A stretch of 51,091 nucleotides of DNA from a virus, in IMG/VR virus record IMGVR_UViG_3300021077_000022, positions 1 to 51,091 of that record; one strand, 5' to 3'. Below are positions 13,905 through 21,671 of this stretch, in pieces. The notes under the pieces were generated by a model. It searched no databases, was not told where the DNA came from, and saw only the letters and a program-made list of their open reading frames with translations. Made by a program: the position numbers and the translations under genes. The stretch's first letter is position 1. Each line of letters opens with the position of its first letter.

Positions 13905-15773
13905 ATGGCTTCTTTAGCGATCATCCCGCGCGCGGATATCCAAAGACCCTCTGGCTCCATCGACCGAGCTTCTGGGTACGAGAGGCGCATTTTGGCATGG
14001 AGGGACTCCCTGCTACGGCAAGGCATGGAGGAGATGAGGTCGTGGAAGGACCTCCAGGAAATCGACAAAGTAATCGACTTAATCGAAGGTCGTTTTTACC
14101 AAGAAAACCGGCCCGCTTACAAGTCCCGATACTATGATGGGTACCTCGGCGATATGCGCCGGGAGGCCATTTCATCCCTCAGCCAGATTAGACCCACCAT
14201 AGACGTTACCTCGTCGGTGGACGCTTATAAGACCCAGGCCGAAACCGTCCACAAGTACATCCGTTCGATGTGGTTCAAGTTGAACTTGGACATGACGGTT
14301 GTGGATTGGATCGACCACGCTCTGTTCGGAACCGGGTTTCTGAAGCACGTTGCTGGAGAGAACCAGTTCCAATTCTCCGCCCATGGGGCGGATCAAGTTA
14401 TCCCGGTTCTGTGCAACGGGGACATCCAGGAATCGGCGGCCGTAATCTACCAGAATTACAAACCGCTTCCGTATTTCTATGCCAAGTTCGGCAAGGAGAA
14501 ATGCGCTGGCCTAGAGCGTTACACGGTCAACCTGAGCCGCGCGCTATCGCAGGACAAGTACGTTCGCCCGTCCAGCGTCCCGGAATATTCCTGGAACGCG
14601 ATGAGCCCGGCCATGAAGCGTCGGATGTCCATGCGCGGAGGCCCAGTCCGGCAATCGGAGGGGACGTATGTGCCGTTCCCGGTGATCGAGTTGAAAGAGG
14701 TGTACTTCGACGACTGGAGCATCAACGAATCGTCAAACGATATTTTGGTTCAGAATGAAAGTTTGGACCTGAGCGAGTACAACTACCACTACATCGTACC
14801 TCCTGGGGCACGCTTGTTTCCAAGGAAGCGATTGGTGGTGTTTGCCGGGGATCGCATTATGTACGACGGCCCAAGTCCTTTTTGGCATGGGCTTTACCCG
14901 TTCACGATGCTACAACTAAACCCCTGCGTGTGGAGTCCCGGAGGGATTTCGAAGTATCGGGATTTGATTCCTCTCGTGAGGGCGTGCAACCGGATCGGGG
15001 CAGGAGTGGAAGAGGCGATTGGGAGGGCACTGAACCTGAATCTGGTCAGTAAGCGCGGGGCGATGCCCGAGGCTGTCTGGGATGCCTTGCAGCCCGGTAA
15101 GCCAGCGCAAAAGATTCTGATGAACCCTATCGCTCAAAAGGGGGACATCTACTACATGGATGGCCCGAATTTGCCGGCCTACACGGGAGATTTCCAGCGA
15201 TACCTGATCGACACAATCAAGCACCGGTCCGGCTCATTGGACATCTCGGGTCTTGCTAAAAAGAAGCAGGTTCCCGGCGGGGATTCTATCGAACAGATGC
15301 GCGACGTGATGAGTGGCCCATTCCAATTGGAGAGCCGCTACGTGGAGGTTGCGGTTGAACAAGTTGGCACCCAAATGGTCTCAAATGTGTTCCAGTACGC
15401 CACCTTGGATGGCCGCATGAGATTGCTTGGGGCGGACGGCATGACGCCGGAGGATTTCGACTATCGGTCCGGAGATATGATCCCTTCCTCGGAGCCAATC
15501 TTCGATTTCTGGAAACTGTTCTCGTTCAAAATCGCACCCGGATCGGCCCATGGAAGTTCGAAGATTCAGAAAAAAGTGGAGGCCGTTACGCTTTACAAGG
15601 CGGGTGCCTTGTCTCTCCATGGCCTTTACCGTCAAATGGAATTCCCGGAGAACCCCGATGTCATTATTGGCGAGATGCAAAAGGAGCACGAGATGGGAAT
15701 CGGCGGACCGCCAAAGGGAGCGGGCAAGCAAAGTCGCCCGAACCGAGCGCAGAGAACGGGATCGGCCTTATAG
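13905..15773 (+). CDS. Portal protein
   Basis: 622 residues, the size expected for podovirus-type portals. Features include a helical N-terminal region with the RPTIDVTSS block (about 97-105), the VDWIDHALFGTGFLKH segment (about 133-148) typical of portal clip/wing regions, and RYLIDTIKHRSGSLDISG (about 428-445). It follows terminase and precedes scaffold and capsid, which fixes the assignment. Forms the dodecameric DNA gate at one capsid vertex. No convincing ribosome site precedes ATG 13905; the conserved 18-nt element lies there instead. Confidence 0.85.
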   Translation: MASLAIIPRADIQRPSGSIDRASGYERRILAWRDSLLRQGMEEMRSWKDLQEIDKVIDLIEGRFYQENRPAYKSRYYDGYLGDMRREAISSLSQIRPTIDVTSSVDAYKTQAETVHKYIRSMWFKLNLDMTVVDWIDHALFGTGFLKHVAGENQFQFSAHGADQVIPVLCNGDIQESAAVIYQNYKPLPYFYAKFGKEKCAGLERYTVNLSRALSQDKYVRPSSVPEYSWNAMSPAMKRRMSMRGGPVRQSEGTYVPFPVIELKEVYFDDWSINESSNDILVQNESLDLSEYNYHYIVPPGARLFPRKRLVVFAGDRIMYDGPSPFWHGLYPFTMLQLNPCVWSPGGISKYRDLIPLVRACNRIGAGVEEAIGRALNLNLVSKRGAMPEAVWDALQPGKPAQKILMNPIAQKGDIYYMDGPNLPAYTGDFQRYLIDTIKHRSGSLDISGLAKKKQVPGGDSIEQMRDVMSGPFQLESRYVEVAVEQVGTQMVSNVFQYATLDGRMRLLGADGMTPEDFDYRSGDMIPSSEPIFDFWKLFSFKIAPGSAHGSSKIQKKVEAVTLYKAGALSLHGLYRQMEFPENPDVIIGEMQKEHEMGIGGPPKGAGKQSRPNRAQRTGSAL

Positions 15774-15777
15774 CGCA

Positions 15778-15791
15778 GTCTCACGTTGGAC
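15778..15791 (-). promoter_or_regulatory. 14-bp near-palindromic element, copy 5 (reverse)
   Basis: GTCTCACGTTGGAC on the plus strand, the exact reverse complement of copy 2. It lies between the portal stop and the convergent minus-strand gene, so it is not at a promoter. Confidence 0.55.
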
Positions 15792-15821
15792 TGCTAAGTT
15801 CGTTTGTCTGGATAGCGTCAT

Positions 15822-15842
15822 GCGGCTTAGTTACAAAGCCGC
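15822..15842. terminator. Convergent-gene hairpin
   Basis: GCGGCTT (15822-15828) pairs with AAGCCGC (15836-15842); a second GGCTTCAGCC hairpin follows. It sits between convergent genes and may end transcription in both directions. No U-tract is present, so terminator function is uncertain. Confidence 0.4.
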
Positions 15843-15863
15843 CGGCTTCAGCCGCGCGGTTGC

Positions 15864-16097
15864 TTACTCTTCCCCCAGCAGTATTCTCTGGATCTGGATG
15901 TACCGCTCGTACTTGATGATTACGGCCAGCGGCGTGTTGCGCTTTTGATCCTGAACCAAGAGAGGCCGGCGCAGGGCCTTAATGGTCTTCCCGGTAAGCA
16001 ACCTCAACTTGCTGGTCCCGATATACTCCAAAGACGGGTCCAAAAACGGAACATCGGTCTCTTTCTTCCATAGTTTCAAGTCGTTGCGCGTTGCCAT
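15864..16097 (-). CDS. Phd/YefM-like antitoxin or repressor (77 aa)
   Basis: One of only two minus-strand genes. Its order of segments, YIGTSKLRLLTGKTIKAL then RPLLVQDQKRNTPLAVII and KYERYIQIQ, matches the Phd/YefM pattern (short N-terminal strand-helix, 'x-V-T-x-x-G-K-P-V-A-V-L' core, then a Tyr/Glu helix). Such proteins dimerise and bind palindromic operators. No partner toxin is adjacent, so a solo regulator is likelier than a toxin-antitoxin pair. Start set at ATG 16097, because a promoter places the transcript start there (leaderless); an in-frame ATG at 16133 lies within the promoter. Confidence 0.55.
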   Translation of the reverse strand: MATRNDLKLWKKETDVPFLDPSLEYIGTSKLRLLTGKTIKALRRPLLVQDQKRNTPLAVIIKYERYIQIQRILLGEE

Positions 16098-16104
16098 ACC
16101 CAGC

Positions 16105-16133
16105 ATTCTACAAGGAATCCACCCCATATTCAA
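16105..16133 (-). promoter_or_regulatory. Minus-strand promoter, leaderless mRNA
   Basis: On the minus strand TTGAAT (16133-16128), 17 bp, TAGAAT (16110-16105), then seven bases to ATG 16097. Near-consensus hexamers and optimal spacing. Confidence 0.7.
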
Positions 16134-16233
16134 GACATGTTAGGTTTACCCCTCTGTAACGGAGTCGTGCAACTATATTGGCGACACGGCGATACAAGTC
16201 GCCCATCCAAATCTGAGAAGGGAGGATGACTCA

Positions 16234-16275
16234 ATGGCACACCGCAAGTCTCGCAACAAGAAAACCCGCAAGTAA
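16234..16275 (+). CDS. Polybasic micro-ORF (13 aa)
   Basis: MAHRKSRNKKTRK: seven of 13 residues basic. GGAGG lies eight bases before ATG 16234, an ideal ribosome site, which is the main reason to accept such a short ORF. Confidence 0.4.
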   Translation: MAHRKSRNKKTRK

Positions 16276-16293
16276 GTAAACACGCCTCCCGCT

Positions 16294-16336
16294 GGGTGGC
16301 CCGGTGGCGTGACGAAATCAACGAAATAGGCCACCC
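16294..16336 (+). repeat. Inverted repeat between micro-ORFs
   Basis: GGGTGGCC (16294-16301) and GGCCACCC (16329-16336), a perfect 8-bp stem with a 27-nt loop, in the 84-base gap between the two micro-ORFs. Possibly an RNA structure controlling them. Confidence 0.4.
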
Positions 16337-16359
16337 ATTCAAGTCCATGAGTCTTATGT

Positions 16360-16422
16360 ATGGCAAAACGGAAAGGGAGGAAAAAGGCATCGCGCAGGAA
16401 TGTCCGCGTGTATCGCCGATAA
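16360..16422 (+). CDS. Polybasic micro-ORF (20 aa)
   Basis: Twenty residues, eleven of them Lys or Arg (MAKRKGRKKASRRNVRVYRR). No clear ribosome site, but the composition resembles 16234 and 13769. The following gene starts five bases after its stop. Confidence 0.35.
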   Translation: MAKRKGRKKASRRNVRVYRR

Positions 16423-16426
16423 TCGC

Positions 16427-16738
16427 ATGAAGTACCCACCGAACTTTCACTCCACTTCGACCAAGGAGAAGTTGAACCAAGGTCCGAAGGATATGCCTGA
16501 TCGCGGCGGACAAAAACCAAACGCTCAGATCACGGCAACCACCGTCCCCCTCAGCCGCAAGGAAAATCAGGTCGCCCAGTTTGGGAGGTCGCCAAGTCAT
16601 GGTGTTCCTAATTTTGATGGCGCAACGCATGTGAACCTGTCTCGGACGGCGAGCAGCCCGTACGAGAAGGCTGGTGGCCTTAGCGAGACCACCCGGCAGC
16701 ATTCGTTCTTGGGAAAAAGCAGGACAAAGAAGGCGTAA
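16427..16738 (+). CDS. Hypothetical polar protein (103 aa)
   Basis: ATG 16427 just after the micro-ORF stop (an in-frame ATG at 16400 lies inside it). The protein is rich in Ser, Thr, Pro, Lys and Asn with little predicted order, suggesting a flexible virion or assembly factor. TAATG overlap with the next gene. No family recognised. Confidence 0.5.
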   Translation: MKYPPNFHSTSTKEKLNQGPKDMPDRGGQKPNAQITATTVPLSRKENQVAQFGRSPSHGVPNFDGATHVNLSRTASSPYEKAGGLSETTRQHSFLGKSRTKKA

Positions 16739-17103
16739 TGGCCACTGGAGCCACACCACCCCTTCCTCCCGGAATCGTCCAGCAGCAGGACGCCACGCCG
16801 GATCAGCAGCAGTCTGTATTCTCGGCCCAGGGGATGAAGCCTGGGGAAGGGATGCAGGTAGTTCAGCAAGTAATGCAGAAGGTCCAGGAACTCGATAAAT
16901 GGGTGGGCGAGACCAAGCAACTATTGGAATCGTTCGATCCCTCCCTGGTGCCCCTGTTCAAGCCGATCGCCGAGGCTGGCATGAAGCTTGCCGAAGCGGT
17001 TCAAAAGAAGTCGCAGCAAAGTGGAATGGCGAAGGGGAGCCCGCAGGTTCCGCCCCAGCCTCCGCAGAATCCATCTGCCGGACCCCCGAATCCGGGGGTG
17101 TAA
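16738..17103 (+). CDS. Hypothetical capsid-module protein (121 aa)
   Basis: Starts in a TAATG overlap. Pro/Gln-rich ends flank one long helix (MQVVQQVMQKVQELDKWVGE and on, about residues 39-90). Position between portal and scaffold and the coiled-coil make an assembly or scaffold accessory likely, but it is not recognised. Confidence 0.55.
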   Translation: MATGATPPLPPGIVQQQDATPDQQQSVFSAQGMKPGEGMQVVQQVMQKVQELDKWVGETKQLLESFDPSLVPLFKPIAEAGMKLAEAVQKKSQQSGMAKGSPQVPPQPPQNPSAGPPNPGV

Positions 17104-17115
17104 GAAGAGGAAACG

Positions 17116-18039
17116 ATGCCGTTTGAGAATCTATTAGCCGCGATCGCCGACGAAGGCGAACGTGCGAGTTTCAAGACCATCGCCGACAAGTATCCTGCCG
17201 TGAAACGATATGTCGAGTTGGGGGAAGAGGTGGAGCCTCTGTTACCTAGGCTCAGGAGTCTTCAGTATGACAGGGTATTTCCAGCGGTCGAAGAACTGGA
17301 GGGTTGGCGCAATTGGAAGGAAAAGGACTGGCCGGGTTGGGAAACGGAGTACCACCGGATTCAGGATGCGCTCGGAAGTGCCACATTGCGTGTGCAGGAG
17401 CTTGAAGCGCGCGGAGATACCGACATGAATGCTGACGACGTGAAGAAGATCGTGAAAGAAGCGCTGGCCGAGAACGGCGTTGTAGATGAAGCCAAGTTGA
17501 CGGCCAAACTGACGGACCTTGTAGAGAAGCAGGTTCGACCGGAGTTGAATCGGACGGTAAACTCCTGGGGCAATCGATTCCAGGACGTGTATCAGAAGTT
17601 GACCCCGAAGTTTGGGGCGCACGAGAAGACGTTCGGGGAAGGTTTGGATGCTTCGGCGGTTTTCAGTCACATGAAGAAGTTGGCAGAACAGAAGCACGTA
17701 GCAATCGATCAGATCGACCCAGACGAAGCGTACAACGACTTCTACAAGGACAAGTTTTCCACCAGGGAAAAGGAAACCAAGGCGGCCGAGTTGGCTAGAG
17801 CCAAGGAAGAGGGAATCGCCGAAGGTCGCAAATTGGCGGCGGCGGCATCGGGCCGATCGACCAGTCCGGTGGACGGAGGCGGCGGCGGCCGCAAATTGGG
17901 TCCTTTGCAACGCCGGGTGATGGAGAGGAATCGTCCAAAGGAAGGCGATCCGATCGACGCTCCTCTGGGTAAGGGGATCATCTCGCAGCAGTACGCCCAG
18001 CAGAAGCGCGAAAAGGAAATGGCGGGGAGCGCGGCGTAG
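17116..18039 (+). CDS. Putative scaffolding protein
   Basis: 307 residues, highly charged and helical, directly before the major capsid gene: the standard place and character of a phage scaffold. The centre (DMNADDVKKIVKEALAENG to about residue 145) is coiled-coil-like; the C-terminal 80 residues are Lys/Glu-rich with a Gly run (DGGGGGRK) and a basic end, as in scaffolds that bind the inner capsid. GAGGAAACG precedes ATG 17116. Not identified by a specific motif. Confidence 0.65.
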   Translation: MPFENLLAAIADEGERASFKTIADKYPAVKRYVELGEEVEPLLPRLRSLQYDRVFPAVEELEGWRNWKEKDWPGWETEYHRIQDALGSATLRVQELEARGDTDMNADDVKKIVKEALAENGVVDEAKLTAKLTDLVEKQVRPELNRTVNSWGNRFQDVYQKLTPKFGAHEKTFGEGLDASAVFSHMKKLAEQKHVAIDQIDPDEAYNDFYKDKFSTREKETKAAELARAKEEGIAEGRKLAAAASGRSTSPVDGGGGGRKLGPLQRRVMERNRPKEGDPIDAPLGKGIISQQYAQQKREKEMAGSAA

Positions 18040-18066
18040 GAGCCCCCTTTTGGGATGAGGATGAGG

Positions 18067-18771
18067 CTAAGAGACGATCTCAATCCGCCGGTGATTCTGA
18101 AGGTAGAGGATCGCCTTCATGAGAAGGGCGGGGTCGTCGTCGAAGCCCCCCAGCCCGGTATTGCACTTTTCGCAAAGGAGTGCCCGGTGGGTGCCGGGGA
18201 ATCGGTGATCGTGGTCGATGGCCAGCCGGGTGTTCTTTGGCCTCCCGCTTGGCGGTTTTTCGCAGATGGCGCACAGGCCGTTCTGTTCGGCCTCAAGTTC
18301 TGCGCGTCTCTCTGGGGCGACGCCATAGAGCTTTTGCTCCATGTGCTGCCTGCGGGACAGGTGGTTTTTGGGCGTATGGTACCAGTCGAGGGACAGTTTT
18401 CGAGTGCATGGCTTGCAGAGGTTCCCGAAGCCGTCCGGGGAAGAGCAGTGGGCCGGGAATTCATCCACGGCTCGGACCTCTTGGCAGGAGGTGCAGACCT
18501 TTTGGCCGGGACCCACCATTCCGATGAGCGCCGGACAGGCCAAGAGGTGCTTTCTGAAGTGGAGCTTGACGGTCTGGTGGCCGCATCTCCTGCATTCGAT
18601 CACCTTCCCCTTGGGGGCCGGCTCGGGTGGCTTTGGCAGGTTCTTCGGGTTGAGCGCGCACTTCTTTCTGTGCGGCCATATTTCTCTGGCGGAATGCTGT
18701 TCTCCGCAGTGGGGGCAGGCTCGGTACACGCGACCTTTGAGCCTGGGTTTGGTTTGTCGGGGTTGTTCCAT
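18067..18771 (-). CDS. Free-standing endonuclease VII-like (HNH/ββα-metal) nuclease
   Basis: 234 residues on the minus strand. Three zinc modules lead: CPHCGEQHSAREIWPHRKKC (20-39), CRRCGHQTVKLHFRKHLLAC (60-79) and CTSCQEV...CKPC (93-122). The catalytic domain (about 165-215) is recombination endonuclease VII-like: LCAICEKPP, LAIDHDHRFPGTHRALLC, EKCNTGLGGF, with the DHDH pair and zinc Cys. Such genes are common mobile endonucleases. It lies against the intron-split capsid gene, opposite in direction. Its promoter gives an apparently leaderless mRNA and shares the 55-base gap with the capsid ribosome site. Late plus-strand transcripts would be antisense to it. Confidence 0.85.
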   Translation of the reverse strand: MEQPRQTKPRLKGRVYRACPHCGEQHSAREIWPHRKKCALNPKNLPKPPEPAPKGKVIECRRCGHQTVKLHFRKHLLACPALIGMVGPGQKVCTSCQEVRAVDEFPAHCSSPDGFGNLCKPCTRKLSLDWYHTPKNHLSRRQHMEQKLYGVAPERRAELEAEQNGLCAICEKPPSGRPKNTRLAIDHDHRFPGTHRALLCEKCNTGLGGFDDDPALLMKAILYLQNHRRIEIVS

Positions 18772-18777
18772 GTGTCA

Positions 18778-18806
18778 AGTGTACGCCAGCCCCATCAAAA
18801 TGTCAA
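18778..18806 (-). promoter_or_regulatory. Minus-strand promoter, leaderless endonuclease mRNA
   Basis: TTGACA (18806-18801, perfect consensus), 17 bp, TACACT (18783-18778), then six bases to ATG 18771. It ends seven bases before the capsid gene's AGGAGG (18813-18818). Confidence 0.72.
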
Positions 18807-18826
18807 CTATTTAGGAGGTAGACAAA

Positions 18827-20068
18827 GTGGCACTCCAACTTACGGAGCTTGACGCCTACGTTTACGATCACATCGTCGATAAGACAACGGATTAAGAATC
18901 AGTCCCTTAGCGGAGTAATCCGCTTCGAATAACCCCGTGAATTGCTGGGAAACCTAAAGCCGACAGGGCCAAGGCAATCAGCAGCGAAGCCCAGAGATGG
19001 GAACGTTCAACGGCCATCGCCGGAAGGCGAGTAGGGTCAAGCGACCCGAAGCGCGGGGCACCCCTTATGAGGGTGATGATATGGTCTGAGCTGCGGACGA
19101 AAGCCGCAGAAGGTCGGGAGTTAGCGATCCCGGTCGTAACACAACTGATCATCTACGGTGCAGATCCAGCATTTACGCGCTTGAGTCAGCAGAATGCCGA
19201 GCGATTCAGTGGCAACAGCAGAATTCGCAGACCCGTGATCGTGGGCGAGCTCAACGGCGACTTCATGGGCAAGGGCGAGACCATGAACATCTCGTTCGTG
19301 ACCACGGACGCGGCGATCACGGTGGACCTGAAGGTAGCGTGGGTAAATATCACGCTATACGGATGGGACGCGATGAACGACGACGGCCCGGAGGCGATTT
19401 TCAATCAGGTGGAGATGAAGTTTCTTAACGCCTCGTTGAAGATGGCCAAACTGCTCGCCGTCAACATGTACCAGAACGGCCAAGCCTCGACGGGCCGGCA
19501 GAAGTACTTGAACGGGTTTGCCGAGTGGTACGACGATGGCACCAACTACCCAACGGTCGGCGGCCAGAACCGGACGGATATAAACGGCATCCCGAACGGC
19601 ACGGTAGGCGGCTTGAACGCCTATCAGGCGACGCTGACGACGTTCACGTTGGCGCAACTCAATACAGCATACGGCAACGCGTGCTGGGGGTCGGATCACC
19701 CGGATATGATCGTCGCGACACAGAACGGCTGGAACTTGATCTGGCAGGGAACGCAGCCGGCGATGCGGTATGCTAACACCGACAACGACTTGGCTAACGT
19801 TGGATTCCAAAATTTCAAGTTCAACGCGGCCGACGTCGTGATTTCTCGGTACCTGCCGTCCGGGTCCTCGCCGATTGGGCAGATGTACGGATTGAATACC
19901 GCCTATATCGAGTGGTGGTTCTCGCAGGTTGACCTGTTCCAGTTTGGCTTTACGGGGTTCAAGGGCGTGAACAACTCGATCGATGTGAGCGGCCAGTTCA
20001 TCTGCGGATCGAATTTGATGGTGCCTAGCCCCAGGACCGGGTTCGCTCTGCACTCAAGTCTTTTCTAA
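18827..20068 (+). CDS. Major capsid protein, split by a group I intron
   Basis: Proposed as joined 18827-18892 and 19133-20068, 333 residues after splicing. Exon 1 begins at GTG 18827 with AGGAGGT seven bases upstream and encodes MALQLTELDAYVYDHIVDKT-T-D; the intron's first bases are TAA, an immediate in-frame stop. Exon 2 continues VVTQLIIYGADPAFTRLSQQ, a natural continuation of a phage coat N-terminal helix. The remainder is a coat-like alpha/beta protein (VAWVNITLYGWDAMNDDGPE). The position after the scaffold supports capsid identity. An ORF caller would wrongly start it at ATG 19067, inside the ribozyme, without a ribosome site. Confidence 0.8.
18893..19132 (+). ncRNA. Group I self-splicing intron in the capsid gene
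   Basis: About 240 nt. P1: exon GGAT (18889-18892) pairs with GTCC (18902-18905), giving the expected U-G pair at the 5' splice site. P2: AGCGGA/TCCGCT (18909-18914/18919-18924). P3: CCGTGAA (18935-18941) with TTCAACGG (19006-19013). P4: CTGGG/CCCAG (18945-18949/18990-18994). P7: CCAT/ATGG (19014-19017/19081-19084). P8: CGCC-GGAA-GGCG (19018-19029). P9: CTGCGG/CCGCAG (19091-19096/19104-19109). GTTCAACGGCC and GATATGGTC match the conserved core (R and S) strings. It has no internal ORF. The 3' boundary (G19132) is chosen for frame and the terminal-G rule and is less certain; P10 is not obvious. Confidence 0.85.
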
Positions 20069-20091
20069 CTGGTGGTGATGAGGATTAACCG

Positions 20092-20616
20092 ATGACACAG
20101 CAAGGACTAGCAACCAATCTCGGCGGCGCAATCCAGTTCTGGAGTTTCCAGTTCACGTACAATGACCTGACCAGCCAGACCTCGGCTTCGGGCGTTGCGG
20201 CTACCCTGAACCTGTACAATGCGCTCAGCGGCCCGCCGTACAATACGAGCGTCGCGTTCACTCTTGGGCAAGGCAGTTTCATCCTCTATACGAGGGTTAA
20301 ACACTCCACCCCGTTTACTGGCGGATCTCTCACGGGCATGACGGTCAGCGTCGGGAAGTCTGGTGGAGCCGCGAACTTCTTCACCCAGGCGTTCAACGTC
20401 TTCCAGTCTGTCGCCGATGGCACACTGCAAGAGACCTTCGCGCAACCCATGGGGCAGTTGACTTCGGTTACGCCGACGGTCACCTTTACTCCAACGGGAG
20501 ATAAACTGGCGAACTGCACGGCTGGCGTTTTGAATATCGATATGGCCGTAGCCGTGGTAACCACTCCGGCCCAGTATATCGCCAACAACACCGTGATTAA
20601 TTCGAGCGTGCTCTAA
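20092..20616 (+). CDS. Virion accessory/structural protein (174 aa)
   Basis: Directly after the capsid gene with GAGGATTAACC upstream. Beta-rich, Thr/Ser/Gly/Asn-rich sequence (GSFILYTRVKHSTPFTGGSL) without charged clusters suggests a surface-exposed capsid decoration or tail-associated protein. No specific family recognised; the assignment rests on position and composition. Confidence 0.55.
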   Translation: MTQQGLATNLGGAIQFWSFQFTYNDLTSQTSASGVAATLNLYNALSGPPYNTSVAFTLGQGSFILYTRVKHSTPFTGGSLTGMTVSVGKSGGAANFFTQAFNVFQSVADGTLQETFAQPMGQLTSVTPTVTFTPTGDKLANCTAGVLNIDMAVAVVTTPAQYIANNTVINSSVL

Positions 20617-20628
20617 GGGGGGAGATTA

Positions 20629-21156
20629 ATGTCAAACTTTGTTCCTACTCCTTGGCTGTTGCCAAACGGAAATAATCTCTGGTTCTCGGATTCCGTCCCT
20701 ACCTTATCTTCGGACGTGATTGGGATGAACCTCCAGCCAGGCGATTACCTCTGGATCGTCAACACGTCAAGCAACGTGCCCTTCATCTACAAACTGATCG
20801 CCGCGCCGAGCACTACGTACGCTGGCGGGCAGTGGCAGGAAGTTGGCGCCTCCGGCAATGGAATTTTCACGAAGTCGGCGGCTTACACCATCAACGGCAA
20901 TACGGACGCCGTGGTTGTGGTGTCTTCTAACTGCGCTATTACGCTGCCTTCGGCGGTTAGCTTCCCGCTGAAGCGAGTCACGGTAATCAACGGTGCTGCA
21001 ACCAGCACTACGGTGGTTCCGGTGAGTTCCCAAAAGATTGGGAACAGCCACTCCACCAACGCGACTCTCGGGGCAGCCGATTCGGCGATCACTTTGGTTT
21101 CCGATGGAACCCAGTGGTGGCCGGTCAGCAGCACCGGTACGGTGTCGTACAACTAA
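20629..21156 (+). CDS. Virion accessory/structural protein (175 aa)
   Basis: GGGGGGAG lies just before ATG 20629. A short N-terminal part (residues 1-60) precedes a beta-rich domain with the motif TLPSAVSFPLKRVTVINGA, resembling the small beta-prism modules of phage tail-fibre and decoration proteins. Part of the three-gene set after the capsid. Exact role unknown. Confidence 0.55.
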   Translation: MSNFVPTPWLLPNGNNLWFSDSVPTLSSDVIGMNLQPGDYLWIVNTSSNVPFIYKLIAAPSTTYAGGQWQEVGASGNGIFTKSAAYTINGNTDAVVVVSSNCAITLPSAVSFPLKRVTVINGAATSTTVVPVSSQKIGNSHSTNATLGAADSAITLVSDGTQWWPVSSTGTVSYN

Positions 21157-21175
21157 GTGAGGTGAAAACATAGTC

Positions 21176-21646
21176 ATGCTAACCAACGTTTTCCAGAGCG
21201 GAGTACAGCTGAATACCGGAAACAGCATTAACATCAGCTCCGTACCGCAGAATCCGAATACCGAAGCGTACTCGATCGCGTTTACGGGCGCGCTGACCGG
21301 AAGTTCTCCGGTCGGATCATCCTACCAAACGGCAGTTGCGCAGCACGTTTTCACGGCCGACGCCCCCTGTCAGGTAGTGGCGGTTACGGAGCGGCACAGC
21401 GTTCTTGGTTCCACTACCGGGATGCTGGTCCACGCGATTGGATCGACGCCGCTCGGCTCCGGAGCGAATGTGCTCGCTTCCACCATCGACCACACGGCCG
21501 CAGTGGACGTGTACCGCACCGGCACGCTCATCAATTCGACCACGCTGACCCAGTTGGCGACTGGCGATGCGCTCGGATGGCGTTTCACGACTCCAGGGAA
21601 CTATCCTCCGGTTGGCGGAGTGACGGTTACCCTCGCATACATCTAA
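21176..21646 (+). CDS. Virion accessory/structural protein (156 aa)
   Basis: Third small beta-rich gene after the capsid; GAGGTG lies 14 bases before ATG 21176, an unusually long spacing. The protein resembles a jelly-roll-type surface protein (APCQVVAVTERHSVLGSTTG; GDALGWRFTTPGNYP). A strong terminator follows. Confidence 0.55.
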   Translation: MLTNVFQSGVQLNTGNSINISSVPQNPNTEAYSIAFTGALTGSSPVGSSYQTAVAQHVFTADAPCQVVAVTERHSVLGSTTGMLVHAIGSTPLGSGANVLASTIDHTAAVDVYRTGTLINSTTLTQLATGDALGWRFTTPGNYPPVGGVTVTLAYI

Positions 21647-21653
21647 CACAGGC

Positions 21654-21666
21654 TCTCACGGCAGAG
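21654..21666 (-). repeat. 13-nt element, reverse copy
   Basis: TCTCACGGCAGAG, the exact reverse complement of the core shared by 13876-13888 and 34045-34057. It sits between the stop of the last virion gene and the terminator. Confidence 0.5.
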
Positions 21667-21671
21667 GGAAA

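Noticed and set aside
15864-16133. Toxin-antitoxin pair around the Phd-like gene
   Set aside because: No toxin-like ORF lies next to it on either strand; only a solo antitoxin-like regulator is supported.
16145-16179. Plus-strand promoter divergent from the Phd-like gene
   Set aside because: A TATATT is present at 16174-16179, but the nearest -35-like TTTACC is 23 bp away, too far.
18893-18960. tRNA-like sequence in the CCGCTTCGAATAA region
   Set aside because: The segment belongs to P1-P3 of the group I intron; no cloverleaf can be formed.
19067-19132. ATG 19067 as the start of the major capsid gene
   Set aside because: It lies inside the conserved ribozyme core, has no ribosome site, and would add residues encoded by the intron; exon 1 with AGGAGG fits better.
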